From Hydrogenophaga sp. RAC07 (GTDB taxonomy: Bacteria; Pseudomonadota; Gammaproteobacteria; Burkholderiales; Burkholderiaceae_C), in the NCBI RefSeq assembly GCF_001713375.1, contig NZ_CP016449.1, positions 1,984,001-2,048,000 on the forward strand: a stretch of DNA of 64,000 nucleotides, written 5' to 3'. The notes under the pieces are model-generated. The model had not been told where the DNA came from, did not search any database, and saw nothing but the letters and a program-made list of their open reading frames with translations. Positions 41,068 through 51,567 of this stretch are shown in pieces (position 1 is the first letter of the stretch; each line of letters opens with the position of its first letter). The translations under genes were made by a program, and so were the position numbers.

Positions 41068-43126
41068 GCACCAGCGCGTCCAGCGCTGCGCTCATGTCGG
41101 CCTCATCCACCACACGGCGCATGGGTGGCAGGCTGTCCAGCATCTGAAGGCCGTAGCTGCGGGTGAGCAGGCGGCGATCGCCGATCACCAGCACGCCCCT
41201 GTCGGTTTCGGTTCGGATCAACCGTCCGGCGCCCTGCTTCAAGGCCATGGTGGCCTCGGGCAGGTAAGCATCGCCAAACGCTTTCAGACCCAGTGCTTCC
41301 AGTCGCGCGCCACGCGCAGCGGTCAGAGGATCATCGGGTGACGGAAACGGCAGCTTGTCGATGACGAGCAGCTGAAGCGCATCGCCAGGCAAATCCACCC
41401 CTTCCCAGAACGAGGCCGACGCCACCAGGATGGCGCCGTGCGGTGTTGACGCGGCCGTCCGGAAGCGGGCCAACAGCGCCGCGCGCGACAGGCTCCCCTG
41501 GGCCAACACCTGCACCGGGGCGCAGCGGCCCTGCAGCACCTGCTCATTCAAGGCCTCGGCCATGCGGGCGACCGCCCGCAGCGTGGTGGTGAGCACCAGC
41601 GTGCGACCACCGAGTCGGTTCGCCCACTGCGCCACCCGTGCCGCCAGTTCGGGCGTGTGTGCGGCCTCGGACGGCTCCGGCAGGTCGTGTGGCACAAAAA
41701 GCGAGGCTTGCTCGCCGTGGTCGAACGGGCTGGCCACCCGCAGGGTGCGCACGGTGGGGTGGTCCGCCAGGCCCAGGCCCCGGGTGAACCAGCCCAGTGT
41801 GTCGTCGTGACCGAGCGTGGCCGAGGCAAAGATCCAGCTCCGGGCGCCGGGCTCGGCGTTCTGCACCAGGCGGCCGAAGCGCTCAGCGCTGTCCAACGGC
41901 GCGCGCACCATCCGCCAGGAGCGGTCGGCGCCCCACTCCATCCAGCGAACACTGGTGGCATCCACGGGGCTGGTGCTGCCTGGCGCCAGTTGGCGCCAGG
42001 TGTTCTGCAGGACCTTGATGCGATCGAGCAGGCGCACGAGTTCGGCCGCACTCTGGGCGGTGGCCGACACGGCCTCCAGGGCGGCCGTCAGCGCCTGGTC
42101 GAGGCCAGCGACAGCCACCCGCCAGGCAGCCGGTGCCAGACCTTCGGGCGTGATGTCGTTCCACGCGCTGCGGCTTCGGATCGCGACTTCGCGGGGCAGC
42201 GAGCCCACGGCGCGGCAGGCCTGTTCCAGATTGAGCGCGAGGTGCGCCCAGGGTCGCAACCCGCGCGCCCGGGCATGGCCCTGCACGCGGAGTTCGCGCG
42301 CCAAGTCGCGCAGGTTGTCCGAGGCGATGGACCGGGACAACAGCTGCACGCCGGTGTCGTTGAGCTGGTGCGCCTCGTCCAACACCACCACCCCGGTCTC
42401 CGGCAACCAGTCCACCGCTTCGGCTTCGCGAATGATCTGGTCGGCAAAGAACAGGTGGTGGTTGATCACCACCCAGTCGGCTTCGCGCGCCTGGCGACGG
42501 GCGAGGTTGACGTGGCACGCTGCGGCCTGCGGACACGTGGTGCCCTCACAGTTGTGGCGCGTGGACGTGATCAGGGGGCGCAGCGGCGAGCGTTCGTCCA
42601 GACCGTCCAGCTCGCCCACATCACCGCTGCGGGTGAGCCGCGCCCAGCGCTGCACCTGCTCCAGGCCGGCAGCCACCGCCGGATCGCGTTGCGCGGACGA
42701 CCCAGCCGTTCTGGCCAGCTCCAGCCGGTGCAGGCACAGGTAGCTGGAACGCCCCTTGAGCAGGGCTGCGCGCACCGGCAGACCCAACGCGCGCGACACC
42801 GCCGGTATGTCTTGCGTGAACAGCTGGTCCTGCAAAGCCTGTGTGGCGGTCGACAGCAGCGCGCGTTGCCCGCTCAGCAACACGGGCACGAGGTAGGCAA
42901 AGGTCTTGCCCACACCCGTGCCGGCCTCAACCGCCAGGTGTTCGCCTGCCTGCAATGCCTTCGCCACGGCCAGCGCCATGGCCAGCTGGCCCGGCCGGGG
43001 ACGAAGGCCGGGGCGCGCCACCGAGAGTGGGCCGTCGGCGGCGAAGGCGGCCGCCACGCCCTGGACCAGATCAACCACGCCAACGGTGTGCAAAGGCGCA
43101 CGGGCGGTGGGGTCCCAATGCAACAT
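41030..43126 (-). CDS. DinG/YoaA-type ATP-dependent iron-sulfur DNA helicase
   Basis: 698 aa XPD-like superfamily 2 helicase. Walker A EAGTGVGKTFAYL (about 68), DEAH box VVLDEAHQ, motif VI-like QGAGRLIRTETDRG. Four Cys for an Fe-S cluster lie between Walker A and DEAH: YLCLHR, CEGTTC and AAACH. E. coli DinG is LexA-regulated and unwinds DNA, R-loops and D-loops; YoaA is a close paralogue, so I give no symbol. Its 3' end overlaps bamD antisense by 38 bases; a short gap separates it from the divergent phosphatase. Confidence 0.9.
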   Translation of the reverse strand: MLHWDPTARAPLHTVGVVDLVQGVAAAFAADGPLSVARPGLRPRPGQLAMALAVAKALQAGEHLAVEAGTGVGKTFAYLVPVLLSGQRALLSTATQALQDQLFTQDIPAVSRALGLPVRAALLKGRSSYLCLHRLELARTAGSSAQRDPAVAAGLEQVQRWARLTRSGDVGELDGLDERSPLRPLITSTRHNCEGTTCPQAAACHVNLARRQAREADWVVINHHLFFADQIIREAEAVDWLPETGVVVLDEAHQLNDTGVQLLSRSIASDNLRDLARELRVQGHARARGLRPWAHLALNLEQACRAVGSLPREVAIRSRSAWNDITPEGLAPAAWRVAVAGLDQALTAALEAVSATAQSAAELVRLLDRIKVLQNTWRQLAPGSTSPVDATSVRWMEWGADRSWRMVRAPLDSAERFGRLVQNAEPGARSWIFASATLGHDDTLGWFTRGLGLADHPTVRTLRVASPFDHGEQASLFVPHDLPEPSEAAHTPELAARVAQWANRLGGRTLVLTTTLRAVARMAEALNEQVLQGRCAPVQVLAQGSLSRAALLARFRTAASTPHGAILVASASFWEGVDLPGDALQLLVIDKLPFPSPDDPLTAARGARLEALGLKAFGDAYLPEATMALKQGAGRLIRTETDRGVLVIGDRRLLTRSYGLQMLDSLPPMRRVVDEADMSAALDALVLTRSSTRARPCS

Positions 43127-43178
43127 AACTGGATACCATTGCGTGCAACGAATGGCACCCGAACAACGACTGATTCAT

Positions 43179-43937
43179 ATGTCCAAAGGCTACCGCATCC
43201 AGGCATCCACCGGCATCCACCGCGGAGACCGCGACTATCAGCAAGATCAGGTGTGCCTGCTGAACCATCCGCGCCACAGCAGCTGCATGCTGGCCGTGCT
43301 GGCCGACGGCATGGGCGGGCGCAGCGGGGGGCGCAAGGCATCGGATCAGGTGATGCTCACGGCGCGTCAGCTGTTCGAGCGCTACGACCCCGACACCGAC
43401 GACGCATCGGCCCTGCTGCGCCAGATCGTTGAAGAATCGCACCTGGTGATCAAACTCACCGCCGTGTCGGCCGAACAGGAACCGCACAGCACCATCGCCG
43501 CCTTCCTGATTGACCCCGACGGTGAGAGCCACTGGGTGCACGCCGGAGATTCGCGGGTCTACCACTTCCGCAACGGTCGCATGGTGTTCCGGACCATGGA
43601 CCATTCGTATGTGCAGACCCTGGTCAACCAGGGCGAGTTGAGCGAGCAGGACGCGCTGGACCACCCGCACGCCAACATCCTCATGGGCTGCCTGGGCACC
43701 GAGAACGACCCACCGGTGGACCTGCACGTGGTGCCGCAACTCACCCCGGGTGAAGCGCTCATGGCCTGCAGCGACGGGGTGTGGCACTACTTCACCCCCG
43801 AAGAACTGGCCAGCACGATCGCCATGCTGTCGCCGCGCGAGGCTTGCGAGTTTCTGATCCAGAAGGCGCGCACACGCGCCAAGGGCGCGGGCGACAACCT
43901 GTCGATCGTGATCGTGAAACTGGAGCCGCTGAGCTGA
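43179..43937 (+). CDS. PP2C-family serine/threonine protein phosphatase
   Basis: 252 aa. Metal-binding motifs VLADGMGGRSGG, WVHAGDSRVYHF, ACSDGVWHYF and GAGDNLSIVIV carry the usual Asp/Gly residues of PPM phosphatases. No membrane or regulatory domain, and no partner kinase or FHA gene nearby, so the target is unknown. Such proteins often belong to type VI secretion or stress signalling, but nothing local supports that. Start MSKGYRIQAST at 43179. A terminator overlaps its stop. Confidence 0.9.
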   Translation: MSKGYRIQASTGIHRGDRDYQQDQVCLLNHPRHSSCMLAVLADGMGGRSGGRKASDQVMLTARQLFERYDPDTDDASALLRQIVEESHLVIKLTAVSAEQEPHSTIAAFLIDPDGESHWVHAGDSRVYHFRNGRMVFRTMDHSYVQTLVNQGELSEQDALDHPHANILMGCLGTENDPPVDLHVVPQLTPGEALMACSDGVWHYFTPEELASTIAMLSPREACEFLIQKARTRAKGAGDNLSIVIVKLEPLS

Positions 43938-43961
43938 AGTCCGCTCAGCGGGCTTCGTTTT
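43936..43961 (+). terminator. Intrinsic terminator after the PP2C gene
   Basis: Stem GAAGTCCGC / GCGGGCTTC with a TCA loop and one G-U pair (9 bp), followed by GTTTTC. It begins inside the stop codon of the phosphatase gene. It lies between convergent genes and may also affect zapE, whose stop is 12 bases away. Confidence 0.7.
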
Positions 43962-43973
43962 CAACGCAGACGT

Positions 43974-45071
43974 TCAGGTCAGCCCGGTGTCCACCACCCG
44001 GTGTTCCAGCGCCAGAAACTCGGCCGACTGCATCTCGCCCAAGCGCGACACAGTTCGCGGGAATTCGTGCGACATGGGTCCTTCGAGGTACAGCTCTTCC
44101 GGCGGCACAGCCGCCGACATCACCAGCTTGACGCGGCGGTCGTACAGCACGTCGATGAGCCAGGTGAAGCGCCTTGCTTCGGACGCCTGGCGCACCTGCA
44201 TCTGCGGCACGTTGGACAGCATCACCGTGTGGAACTGGGTGGCGATTTCCAGGTAGTCGTTCTGTGAACGCGGCCCGCCGCACAAGGTGCGGAAATCGAA
44301 CCAGATCACACCACCGGCGCGGCGCACCGCGTTGATCTGGCGCGACTCGATCTGCATCACCGGGTCCTGGTCGCCCGCCTCGGCCAGTTCGTTGAACGTA
44401 GCCTCCATCGACGCATCGGCCTGCGGCCCCAGCGGGCAGTGGTAGAGCTCGATGTGGTTGAGCGTGCGCTGCCGGTAGTCGGTGCCGTTGTCCACGCTCA
44501 ACACCTCCAGCCGATCCTTGAGCAGCTCGATCGCGGGCAGGATGCGGTCGCGGTGCAGGCCGTCGGGGTACAGGTTGTCCGGGTGGAAGTTCGACGTGGT
44601 GACAAAGCCCACGCCGGCCTTGAACAAGGCGTCCAGCAACCGGTGCAGGATCATCGCGTCGGTCACATCGGCCACGTGAAACTCGTCGAAACAGATCAGT
44701 TTGTAGCGCTTGGCAATGCGCAAGCCGAGTTCGTCCAGCGGGTTGACGGTGCCCTGCAGTTCGCGCAGTTCGCGGTGCACCTCGCGCATGAACTCGTGAA
44801 AGTGCAGACGCGTCTTGCGCTTGAGTGGAACCGCGTTGAAGAAGCAGTCCATCAAAAAACTCTTGCCCCGGCCCACGCCGCCAAACATGTACACGCCGCG
44901 TGGGATGTCGGGTTTGATGAAGAGCTTCTTGAGTGAGTTGGAGCGGCGCTGCTTGTACGCCGTCCACTCTGTTGCGCACCGCTCCAGCGCGTCGATGGCC
45001 CGCTGCTGGGCGGGGTCGGTGGTGTAGCCGCGCTCTTTCAGCGCGGCTTCGTAGGTGCTGCGAACGCTCAA
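43974..45071 (-). CDS. zapE: Cell-division ATPase ZapE (AFG1-like)
   Basis: 365 aa AAA-type ATPase, the typical length. Walker A YMFGGVGRGKSFLMD, Walker B ICFDEFHVADVTDAM, sensor region TTSNFHPDNLYPDGL. In E. coli ZapE affects FtsZ ring stability during late division and stress. Encoded 13 bases after the lpdA stop in the sucA-sucB-lpdA-zapE order common in betaproteobacteria. Confidence 0.93.
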   Translation of the reverse strand: MSVRSTYEAALKERGYTTDPAQQRAIDALERCATEWTAYKQRRSNSLKKLFIKPDIPRGVYMFGGVGRGKSFLMDCFFNAVPLKRKTRLHFHEFMREVHRELRELQGTVNPLDELGLRIAKRYKLICFDEFHVADVTDAMILHRLLDALFKAGVGFVTTSNFHPDNLYPDGLHRDRILPAIELLKDRLEVLSVDNGTDYRQRTLNHIELYHCPLGPQADASMEATFNELAEAGDQDPVMQIESRQINAVRRAGGVIWFDFRTLCGGPRSQNDYLEIATQFHTVMLSNVPQMQVRQASEARRFTWLIDVLYDRRVKLVMSAAVPPEELYLEGPMSHEFPRTVSRLGEMQSAEFLALEHRVVDTGLT

Positions 45072-45084
45072 GACGGGTGCCGGT

Positions 45085-46512
45085 TCAGAAGTTCAGCGTG
45101 CGCTTGTCCACCGCGAGCGCGGCTTCTTTCGTGGCCTCCGACAGCGAGGGGTGCGCATGGCAGATGCGCGCGATGTCTTCGGCGCTGGCCTTGAACTCCA
45201 TGGCCACCACGGCCTCGGCGATCAACTCGCTGGCCATGGGGCCGACGATGTGCACGCCCAGGATCTCGTCGGAAACCGCATCGGCCAGAAACTTCACCAT
45301 GCCGGTGGTGTCACCCAATGCACGCGCGCGGCCGTTGGCCAGGAACGGGAAGGTGCCGGCCTTGTACGCGGCGCCACGGGCCTTGAGCTGCTGCTCGGTC
45401 TCGCCGACCCACGCGATCTCGGGGCTGGTGTAAATCACCCAGGGGATGGTGTTGAAGTTCACATGGCCGTGCTGGCCGGCGATGCGCTCGGCCACCGCCA
45501 CGCCCTCTTCTTCCGCCTTGTGCGCCAGCATGGGGCCGCGCACCACGTCGCCCACCGCCCACACACCCTTGAGGTTGGTGCGGCATTCAGCGTCGACCAC
45601 GATGGCGCCGCGCTCGTCAAGCTGCAGGCCCACCGCTTCGGCGTTGAGGCCGATGGTGTTGGGCACGCGGCCGATGGAGACGATGAGCTTGTCGGCGTCC
45701 AGCGACTGGGCTTCGCCCTTGGCGTTGGTGTAGGCCACGCTCACGCCTTTTTTGGAGGTCTTGATCTCGCCGACCTTCACACCCAGTTCGATCTTCAGGC
45801 CCTGCTTGTCGAACGCCTTCTTGGCTTCCTTGGCGATCTGCTCGTCCACCGCACCCAGGAACGTGGGCAGGCCCTCCAAGATGGTCACGTCCGACCCGAG
45901 CCGGCGCCAGACCGAGCCCATTTCCAGGCCGATCACGCCGGAGCCGATCAGCACCATTTTCTTGGGCACGGCGCCCAGGCGCAGCGCGCCGTCGTTGGAC
46001 AGCACCATTTCTTCGTCGAACGGCGTGCCGGGCAAGGCGCGTGCGTTGGAACCGGTGGCCACGATGATCTGGCGCGCGGTCAGCAGCTCCTCTTTGGCAC
46101 CCGTGACCTGGATTTCGTAGCCGGCTTCCACCGCCTTGGCGAACGAGCCCCGGCCATGGAAGAAGGTGACCTTGTTCTTCTTGAACAGGTACAGGATGCC
46201 GTCGTTGTTCTGCTTCACCACCGTGTCTTTGCGGCCGATCATCTTGGCGATGTCGATCTTGACGTTGGTGGCGGTGATGCCGTGGTCGGCGAAGTGGTGG
46301 TTGGCGTGGTCGAAATGTTCCGACGATTGCAGCAGCGCCTTGGACGGGATGCAACCAACGTTGGTGCAAGTGCCGCCCGGGGCCGGGCCTCCGGCAGCGT
46401 TTTTCCACTCGTCGATGCAGGCGACCTTGAAACCGAGTTGGGCTGCGCGGATGGCGGCGATGTAGCCACCGGGGCCGCCGCCGATGACGACGACGTCAAA
46501 TGTTTGGGACAT
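45085..46512 (-). CDS. lpdA: Dihydrolipoyl dehydrogenase of 2-oxoglutarate dehydrogenase
   Basis: 475 aa E3 flavoprotein. FAD motif VIGGGPGGYIAAI, redox disulfide [18 protein letters not shown] motif IGSGVIGLEMGSVW, second FAD motif VWAVGDVVRGPMLAHKAEEEG and catalytic His in HAHPSLSEAT. It reoxidises the E2 lipoyl group using NAD+. Located downstream of sucB, across a 173-base gap holding a repeat element. A second E3 gene serves pyruvate dehydrogenase at 55909. Confidence 0.95.
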   Translation of the reverse strand: MSQTFDVVVIGGGPGGYIAAIRAAQLGFKVACIDEWKNAAGGPAPGGTCTNVGCIPSKALLQSSEHFDHANHHFADHGITATNVKIDIAKMIGRKDTVVKQNNDGILYLFKKNKVTFFHGRGSFAKAVEAGYEIQVTGAKEELLTARQIIVATGSNARALPGTPFDEEMVLSNDGALRLGAVPKKMVLIGSGVIGLEMGSVWRRLGSDVTILEGLPTFLGAVDEQIAKEAKKAFDKQGLKIELGVKVGEIKTSKKGVSVAYTNAKGEAQSLDADKLIVSIGRVPNTIGLNAEAVGLQLDERGAIVVDAECRTNLKGVWAVGDVVRGPMLAHKAEEEGVAVAERIAGQHGHVNFNTIPWVIYTSPEIAWVGETEQQLKARGAAYKAGTFPFLANGRARALGDTTGMVKFLADAVSDEILGVHIVGPMASELIAEAVVAMEFKASAEDIARICHAHPSLSEATKEAALAVDKRTLNF

Positions 46513-46586
46513 GTTGTGCTTTCAATGAGGTTCTTCAAAGCCCGGAAGGAACGTCATTGCAGGAACGCGACGCCACAACTTCCAGA

Positions 46587-46670
46587 AATCCCGCGGAACC
46601 GGCTTTGCCGGGCCGCAGGGATTGCCCCCTTGAGGGGGGATTCGGCTACACGAGGTGAGCAAGAAAGGGG
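46587..46670. repeat. REP-like composite hairpin element in the sucB-lpdA gap
   Basis: First unit (46587-46623): nested arms AATCCC/GGGATT, CGG/CCG and CCGGC-TTT-GCCGG. Second unit (46625-46638): CCCCC-TTGA-GGGGG, followed by a tail that ends in AAGGGGGTG. From memory, intergenic repeats with a CCCCCTTGAGGGGG core are common in Comamonadaceae genomes. It sits inside an operon, so it may act on mRNA stability rather than as a terminator; no T-run follows on the minus strand. Confidence 0.6.
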
Positions 46671-46685
46671 GTGAATCCAATCTAT

Positions 46686-47945
<1,260 letters not shown>

Positions 47946-48027
47946 GTTTCTTCTACCTGTTTGTTTCGGACTGCGCTGAGCCAGCCGACCCACGATGCAA
48001 CGTCACGGGTCGGGCGGCGCGAGCGGC

Positions 48028-50919
48028 TTACTTGGTGAGGATGTAGCCCTTGAGCTTGCCGAAGGCGGCGTCGATCAGGTTCTTCTGCTGTTCCTGGTGC
48101 AGGTGCGAATAACCCACGGCTGGCGAGGCGGACGCGGCGCGTCCGGCGTAGCCGAGCTTCTGACCGTCGAGCATGTTCTCGTGGATGTAGTGCTGCACGA
48201 AGAACCACGCGCCCTGGTTTTGCGGCTCGTCCTGGCACCACACGATGTCGGTGGCGTTGGGGTACTTGCGCAGTTCTGCACCAAACACCTTGTGCGGGAA
48301 CGGATAGAGCTGTTCCACGCGCAGGATCGCCACGTCGTCGGACTCGCGCTCCTCGCGCTTTTTCACCAGGTCGTAGTACACCTTGCCCGAGCAGCAGATG
48401 ACGCGCTTGACCTTGTCGGCCTTCTTCGCCACGTCGGCGTTCTGGTCGGGGATCACGGTCTGGAAGCCGCCCTTGGTGAACTCGGACAACGGCGAGGTCG
48501 CGTCCTTGTTGCGCAGCAGCGACTTGGGCGTGAAGATGATCAGCGGCTTGCGCAGTCCGCGGATCATCTGGCGGCGCAGCACATGGAAGATCTGGCTGGC
48601 CGTGGTCGGCTGCACGATCTGCATGTTGGTGTCGGCGGCCATCTGCATGAAGCGCTCCAGACGCGCCGAGCTGTGCTCGGGGCCCTGGCCTTCGTAGCCG
48701 TGCGGCAGCATCAGCGTGATGCCGTTGACGCGGCCCCACTTCACTTCGCCGGACGCGATGAACTGGTCGATCACCACCTGGGCGCCGTTGACGAAGTCGC
48801 CGAACTGCGCTTCCCAGATCACCAGCGTGTTCGGGTCGTTGGAGGCGTAGCCGTACTCGAAGGCCAGCACGGCTTCTTCGGACAGGATCGAGTCGATCAC
48901 CACGAACGGGGCCTGGTTGTCGGCCACGTTCTGCAGCGGCACATAGGTGCCCTCGTCGAACTTCTCGCGGTTCTGGTCGTGGATCACGGCGTGGCGGTGC
49001 GTGAACGTGCCGCGGCCGCAGTCTTCGCCCGACAGGCGCACCGGGAAGCCGCTGGCCACCAGCGAGGCGAACGCCATGTGCTCGCCCATGCCCCAGTCCA
49101 CCGGAATCTCGCCACGGCCCATGGCCGCACGGTCGGCGTACACCTTCTTCACCAGCTGGTGCGGCGAGATGGTGTCGGGGATCGTGGTGAGGCGTTCCGA
49201 GAGGCGCTTCCACTCGGCCATGGGAATGGCGGAGTCTGAGCTGTCGGTCCACTTCTTGTTGAGGTACGGGCTCCAGTCGACCGCGAACTTGCTCTTGAAG
49301 TTGGTCAGCACCGGGTCCACCGTGTGGCGACCGTCGTCGAGTGCGGCGCGGTAGGCCTTGACCATGTCGTCACCGATCGTCTCGCCCAGGCCCTGCGCGA
49401 CCAGCTTGTCGGCGTACAGCTTGCGCGTTCCGGGGTGGGACGCGATCTTCTTGTACATCAGTGGCTGGGTCAGGCTCGGGGTGTCCTGCTCGTTGTGGCC
49501 CAGCTTGCGGAAGCACACGATGTCGACGACCACGTCCTTCTGGAAAGCCATGCGGAATTCGAGCGCGAGCTGCGTGGCGTACACCACGGCTTCGGGATCG
49601 TCACCGTTCACGTGCAGCACCGGCGACTCGATCATCTTGACGACATCGGAGCAGTACAGCGTGGAACGGCTGTCGCGCGGGTCTGAGGTGGTGAAGCCAA
49701 TCTGGTTGTTGATCACCAGGTGCACCGTGCCGCCGGTCGAATAACCGCGCGTTTCGGCCAGCGCCAGCGTTTCCATCACCACGCCCTGGCCTGCAAAGGC
49801 GGCATCGCCGTGCACCAGCACCGGCAGCACCTGCTTGCCCAGCGGATCGCCGCGGCGGTCCATGCGGGCGCGCACCGAGCCTTCAACCACGGGGTTGACG
49901 ATCTCCAGATGCGAGGGGTTGAAGGCCAGCGACAGGTGGACCGGGCCGCCGGGGGTGGTCACATCGGAGCTGAAGCCCTGGTGGTACTTCACGTCGCCTG
50001 AAGGCAGGTCTTCGGGGGCGGTGTGGTCGAACTCGGCAAACAGGTCCTTGGGCATCTTGCCCAGGGTGTTGACCAGCACGTTCAGACGGCCGCGGTGGGC
50101 CATGCCGATCACGATTTCCTGGATACCGACCTGTCCGGCCTGACGGATCAGTTCGTCCATGGACGCGATGAAGCTCTCGCCACCTTCGAGCGAGAAGCGC
50201 TTCTGGCCCACGTATTTCGTGTGCAGGAAACGCTCGAGGCCTTCGGCGGCGGTCAGGCGGTCGAGGATGTGTTTTTTCTTTTCGGCGTTGTAGGCCGGCT
50301 TGGAGCGCGTGCTCTCCAGGCGCTCCTGCCACCAGCGCTTCTGGCTCTGGTCGGTGATGTACATGTACTCGGCACCGATGGAGCCGCAGTAGGTTTCACG
50401 CAGGGCATTGAGCAACTCGCGCAGGGACATCGTCTCCTTGCCGAAGAAGGTGTTGCTCGTGTTGAAGATCATTTCCAGATCGGCGTCGGCAAAGCCGTAG
50501 AACGCCAGATCGAGCTCGGGAATGTTGTCGCGCTCGGCGCGCTTGAGCGGATCGAGGTCGGCCCAGCGGGCACCCACGTTGCGGTAGGCCGCGATCAGCT
50601 GCTGAACGGCGACGCGCTTGCGGCCCAGGTCGGAGTCGGCGCCAGCGGCGATGACGACCTTGGTCCCGCCCTGCTTGGCACGGTCGGCAAAGGCGTTGAT
50701 GACGGGCTGGTGCGGAACGTCGCGGGCGTCTGATCCGTCGCCGGCAGGCACGTTCTGGAGGGCGTCGAAGTAACCACGCCAGTTGTCCGGCACGCTGCCG
50801 GGGTTGGCAAGGTAGTTCTCGTACATCTCTTCCACGTACGGCGCGTTGCCGCCGAAGAGGTACGAGTTGGTCTTGTAGGCAACATAGACGTTGCCCCCAT
50901 TGGCTTGGGAATCGCTCAT
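48028..50919 (-). CDS. sucA: 2-Oxoglutarate dehydrogenase E1
   Basis: 963 aa thiamine-diphosphate decarboxylase component. N-terminal YVEEMYENYLANPGSVP (E2-binding helix region), ThDP-domain motifs HGDAAFAGQGVVMETL and GHNEQDTP, and C-terminal transketolase-like VVWCQDEPQNQGAW. The usual length. Start at 50919 with GGAGGT about 10 bases upstream, just next to a small hairpin. First gene of sucA-sucB-lpdA-zapE. Confidence 0.96.
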   Translation of the reverse strand: MSDSQANGGNVYVAYKTNSYLFGGNAPYVEEMYENYLANPGSVPDNWRGYFDALQNVPAGDGSDARDVPHQPVINAFADRAKQGGTKVVIAAGADSDLGRKRVAVQQLIAAYRNVGARWADLDPLKRAERDNIPELDLAFYGFADADLEMIFNTSNTFFGKETMSLRELLNALRETYCGSIGAEYMYITDQSQKRWWQERLESTRSKPAYNAEKKKHILDRLTAAEGLERFLHTKYVGQKRFSLEGGESFIASMDELIRQAGQVGIQEIVIGMAHRGRLNVLVNTLGKMPKDLFAEFDHTAPEDLPSGDVKYHQGFSSDVTTPGGPVHLSLAFNPSHLEIVNPVVEGSVRARMDRRGDPLGKQVLPVLVHGDAAFAGQGVVMETLALAETRGYSTGGTVHLVINNQIGFTTSDPRDSRSTLYCSDVVKMIESPVLHVNGDDPEAVVYATQLALEFRMAFQKDVVVDIVCFRKLGHNEQDTPSLTQPLMYKKIASHPGTRKLYADKLVAQGLGETIGDDMVKAYRAALDDGRHTVDPVLTNFKSKFAVDWSPYLNKKWTDSSDSAIPMAEWKRLSERLTTIPDTISPHQLVKKVYADRAAMGRGEIPVDWGMGEHMAFASLVASGFPVRLSGEDCGRGTFTHRHAVIHDQNREKFDEGTYVPLQNVADNQAPFVVIDSILSEEAVLAFEYGYASNDPNTLVIWEAQFGDFVNGAQVVIDQFIASGEVKWGRVNGITLMLPHGYEGQGPEHSSARLERFMQMAADTNMQIVQPTTASQIFHVLRRQMIRGLRKPLIIFTPKSLLRNKDATSPLSEFTKGGFQTVIPDQNADVAKKADKVKRVICCSGKVYYDLVKKREERESDDVAILRVEQLYPFPHKVFGAELRKYPNATDIVWCQDEPQNQGAWFFVQHYIHENMLDGQKLGYAGRAASASPAVGYSHLHQEQQKNLIDAAFGKLKGYILTK

Positions 50920-50935
50920 AAATCCGCTGACCTCC

Positions 50936-50952
50936 GTTTCCCTGCAGGAAAC
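50936..50952 (-). promoter_or_regulatory. Hairpin next to the sucA ribosome binding site
   Basis: GTTTCC-CTGCA-GGAAAC, a perfect 6-bp-arm inverted repeat that ends directly before the sucA GGAGGT. As RNA it would form a short stem abutting the ribosome site; as DNA it could be an operator. Confidence 0.45.
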
Positions 50953-51096
50953 ATTAGCTGGTTAGAAAAACCTTCCGCTGCACGGCTTGACCGTTATGCG
51001 GATGCGACAGTGACTGTGGAAGGACCTGACTGCAACCCAGGATTGTGCCACCTTGGGCTGCGCGTGCTGAAAAAGTTTGGCGACAGTGCAATGACG

Positions 51097-51471
51097 TCAG
51101 GATGTCACGCGGGGAGACAGGCGCTCCGACGGTGGTACGGCGCTGGGCTCGTCGATCTCGATGGCGATCTGCGTGCACACCGTGCGGCACAACATCACCG
51201 CCTTCTCGCTCTGCACCCGGTAAATCACCTGCGTGCCCTCCTTGCGCTTGGCGAGCACGCCCGAGCGGTAGAGCAGGTTCAGGTGTTGCGACAGGTTGGG
51301 CTGGGTGGTGTCGATCTCCTGCAGCAACTGCGAAACCGACTTTTCGCGGTCGCACAGCGCACTGAGGATGCGCAGCCGCATGGGCGTAGCCAGCACACCA
51401 AAGAGCTCGGCCGCGAGTTCAAACACCCGCACCCGTTCCACCTGGCCTTCGGATTCGATCATCTTGTCCAT
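51097..51471 (-). CDS. ArsR-family winged-helix repressor
   Basis: About 124 aa. ArsR fold with helix-turn-helix VSQLLQEIDTTQPNLSQHLNLLYRSGVL and beta-wing RKEGTQVIYRVQ. The metal-site motif ELCVCDL is absent. Two Cys six residues apart lie in the last helix (MLCRTVCTQ), so the sensor may be thiol- or metal-based, as in some sulfide- or persulfide-sensing members. The ATG at 51471 (MDKMIESEG) is preferred because an ATG at 51501 would lie in the putative operator. Transcribed away from prpE on the same strand. Confidence 0.82.
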   Translation of the reverse strand: MDKMIESEGQVERVRVFELAAELFGVLATPMRLRILSALCDREKSVSQLLQEIDTTQPNLSQHLNLLYRSGVLAKRKEGTQVIYRVQSEKAVMLCRTVCTQIAIEIDEPSAVPPSERLSPRVTS

Positions 51472-51489
51472 GGCACCCATCGCTCGTGT

Positions 51490-51512
51490 GAATATAAGCA
51501 TGGATCATACTT
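51490..51512 (-). promoter_or_regulatory. Putative ArsR-type promoter/operator
   Basis: On the minus strand a TATATT -10-like element (51490-51495) is preceded by an imperfect inverted repeat: AAGTAT-N5-ATGCTT read on that strand, 5 of 6 positions matching. Position between -35 and -10 is where ArsR repressors typically bind their own promoter. Confidence 0.45.
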
Positions 51513-51567
51513 AGAAAGCACCGAAACCGCGATGCACCCGGCTGCGCATCGAGCACCTGCGCGGCCC

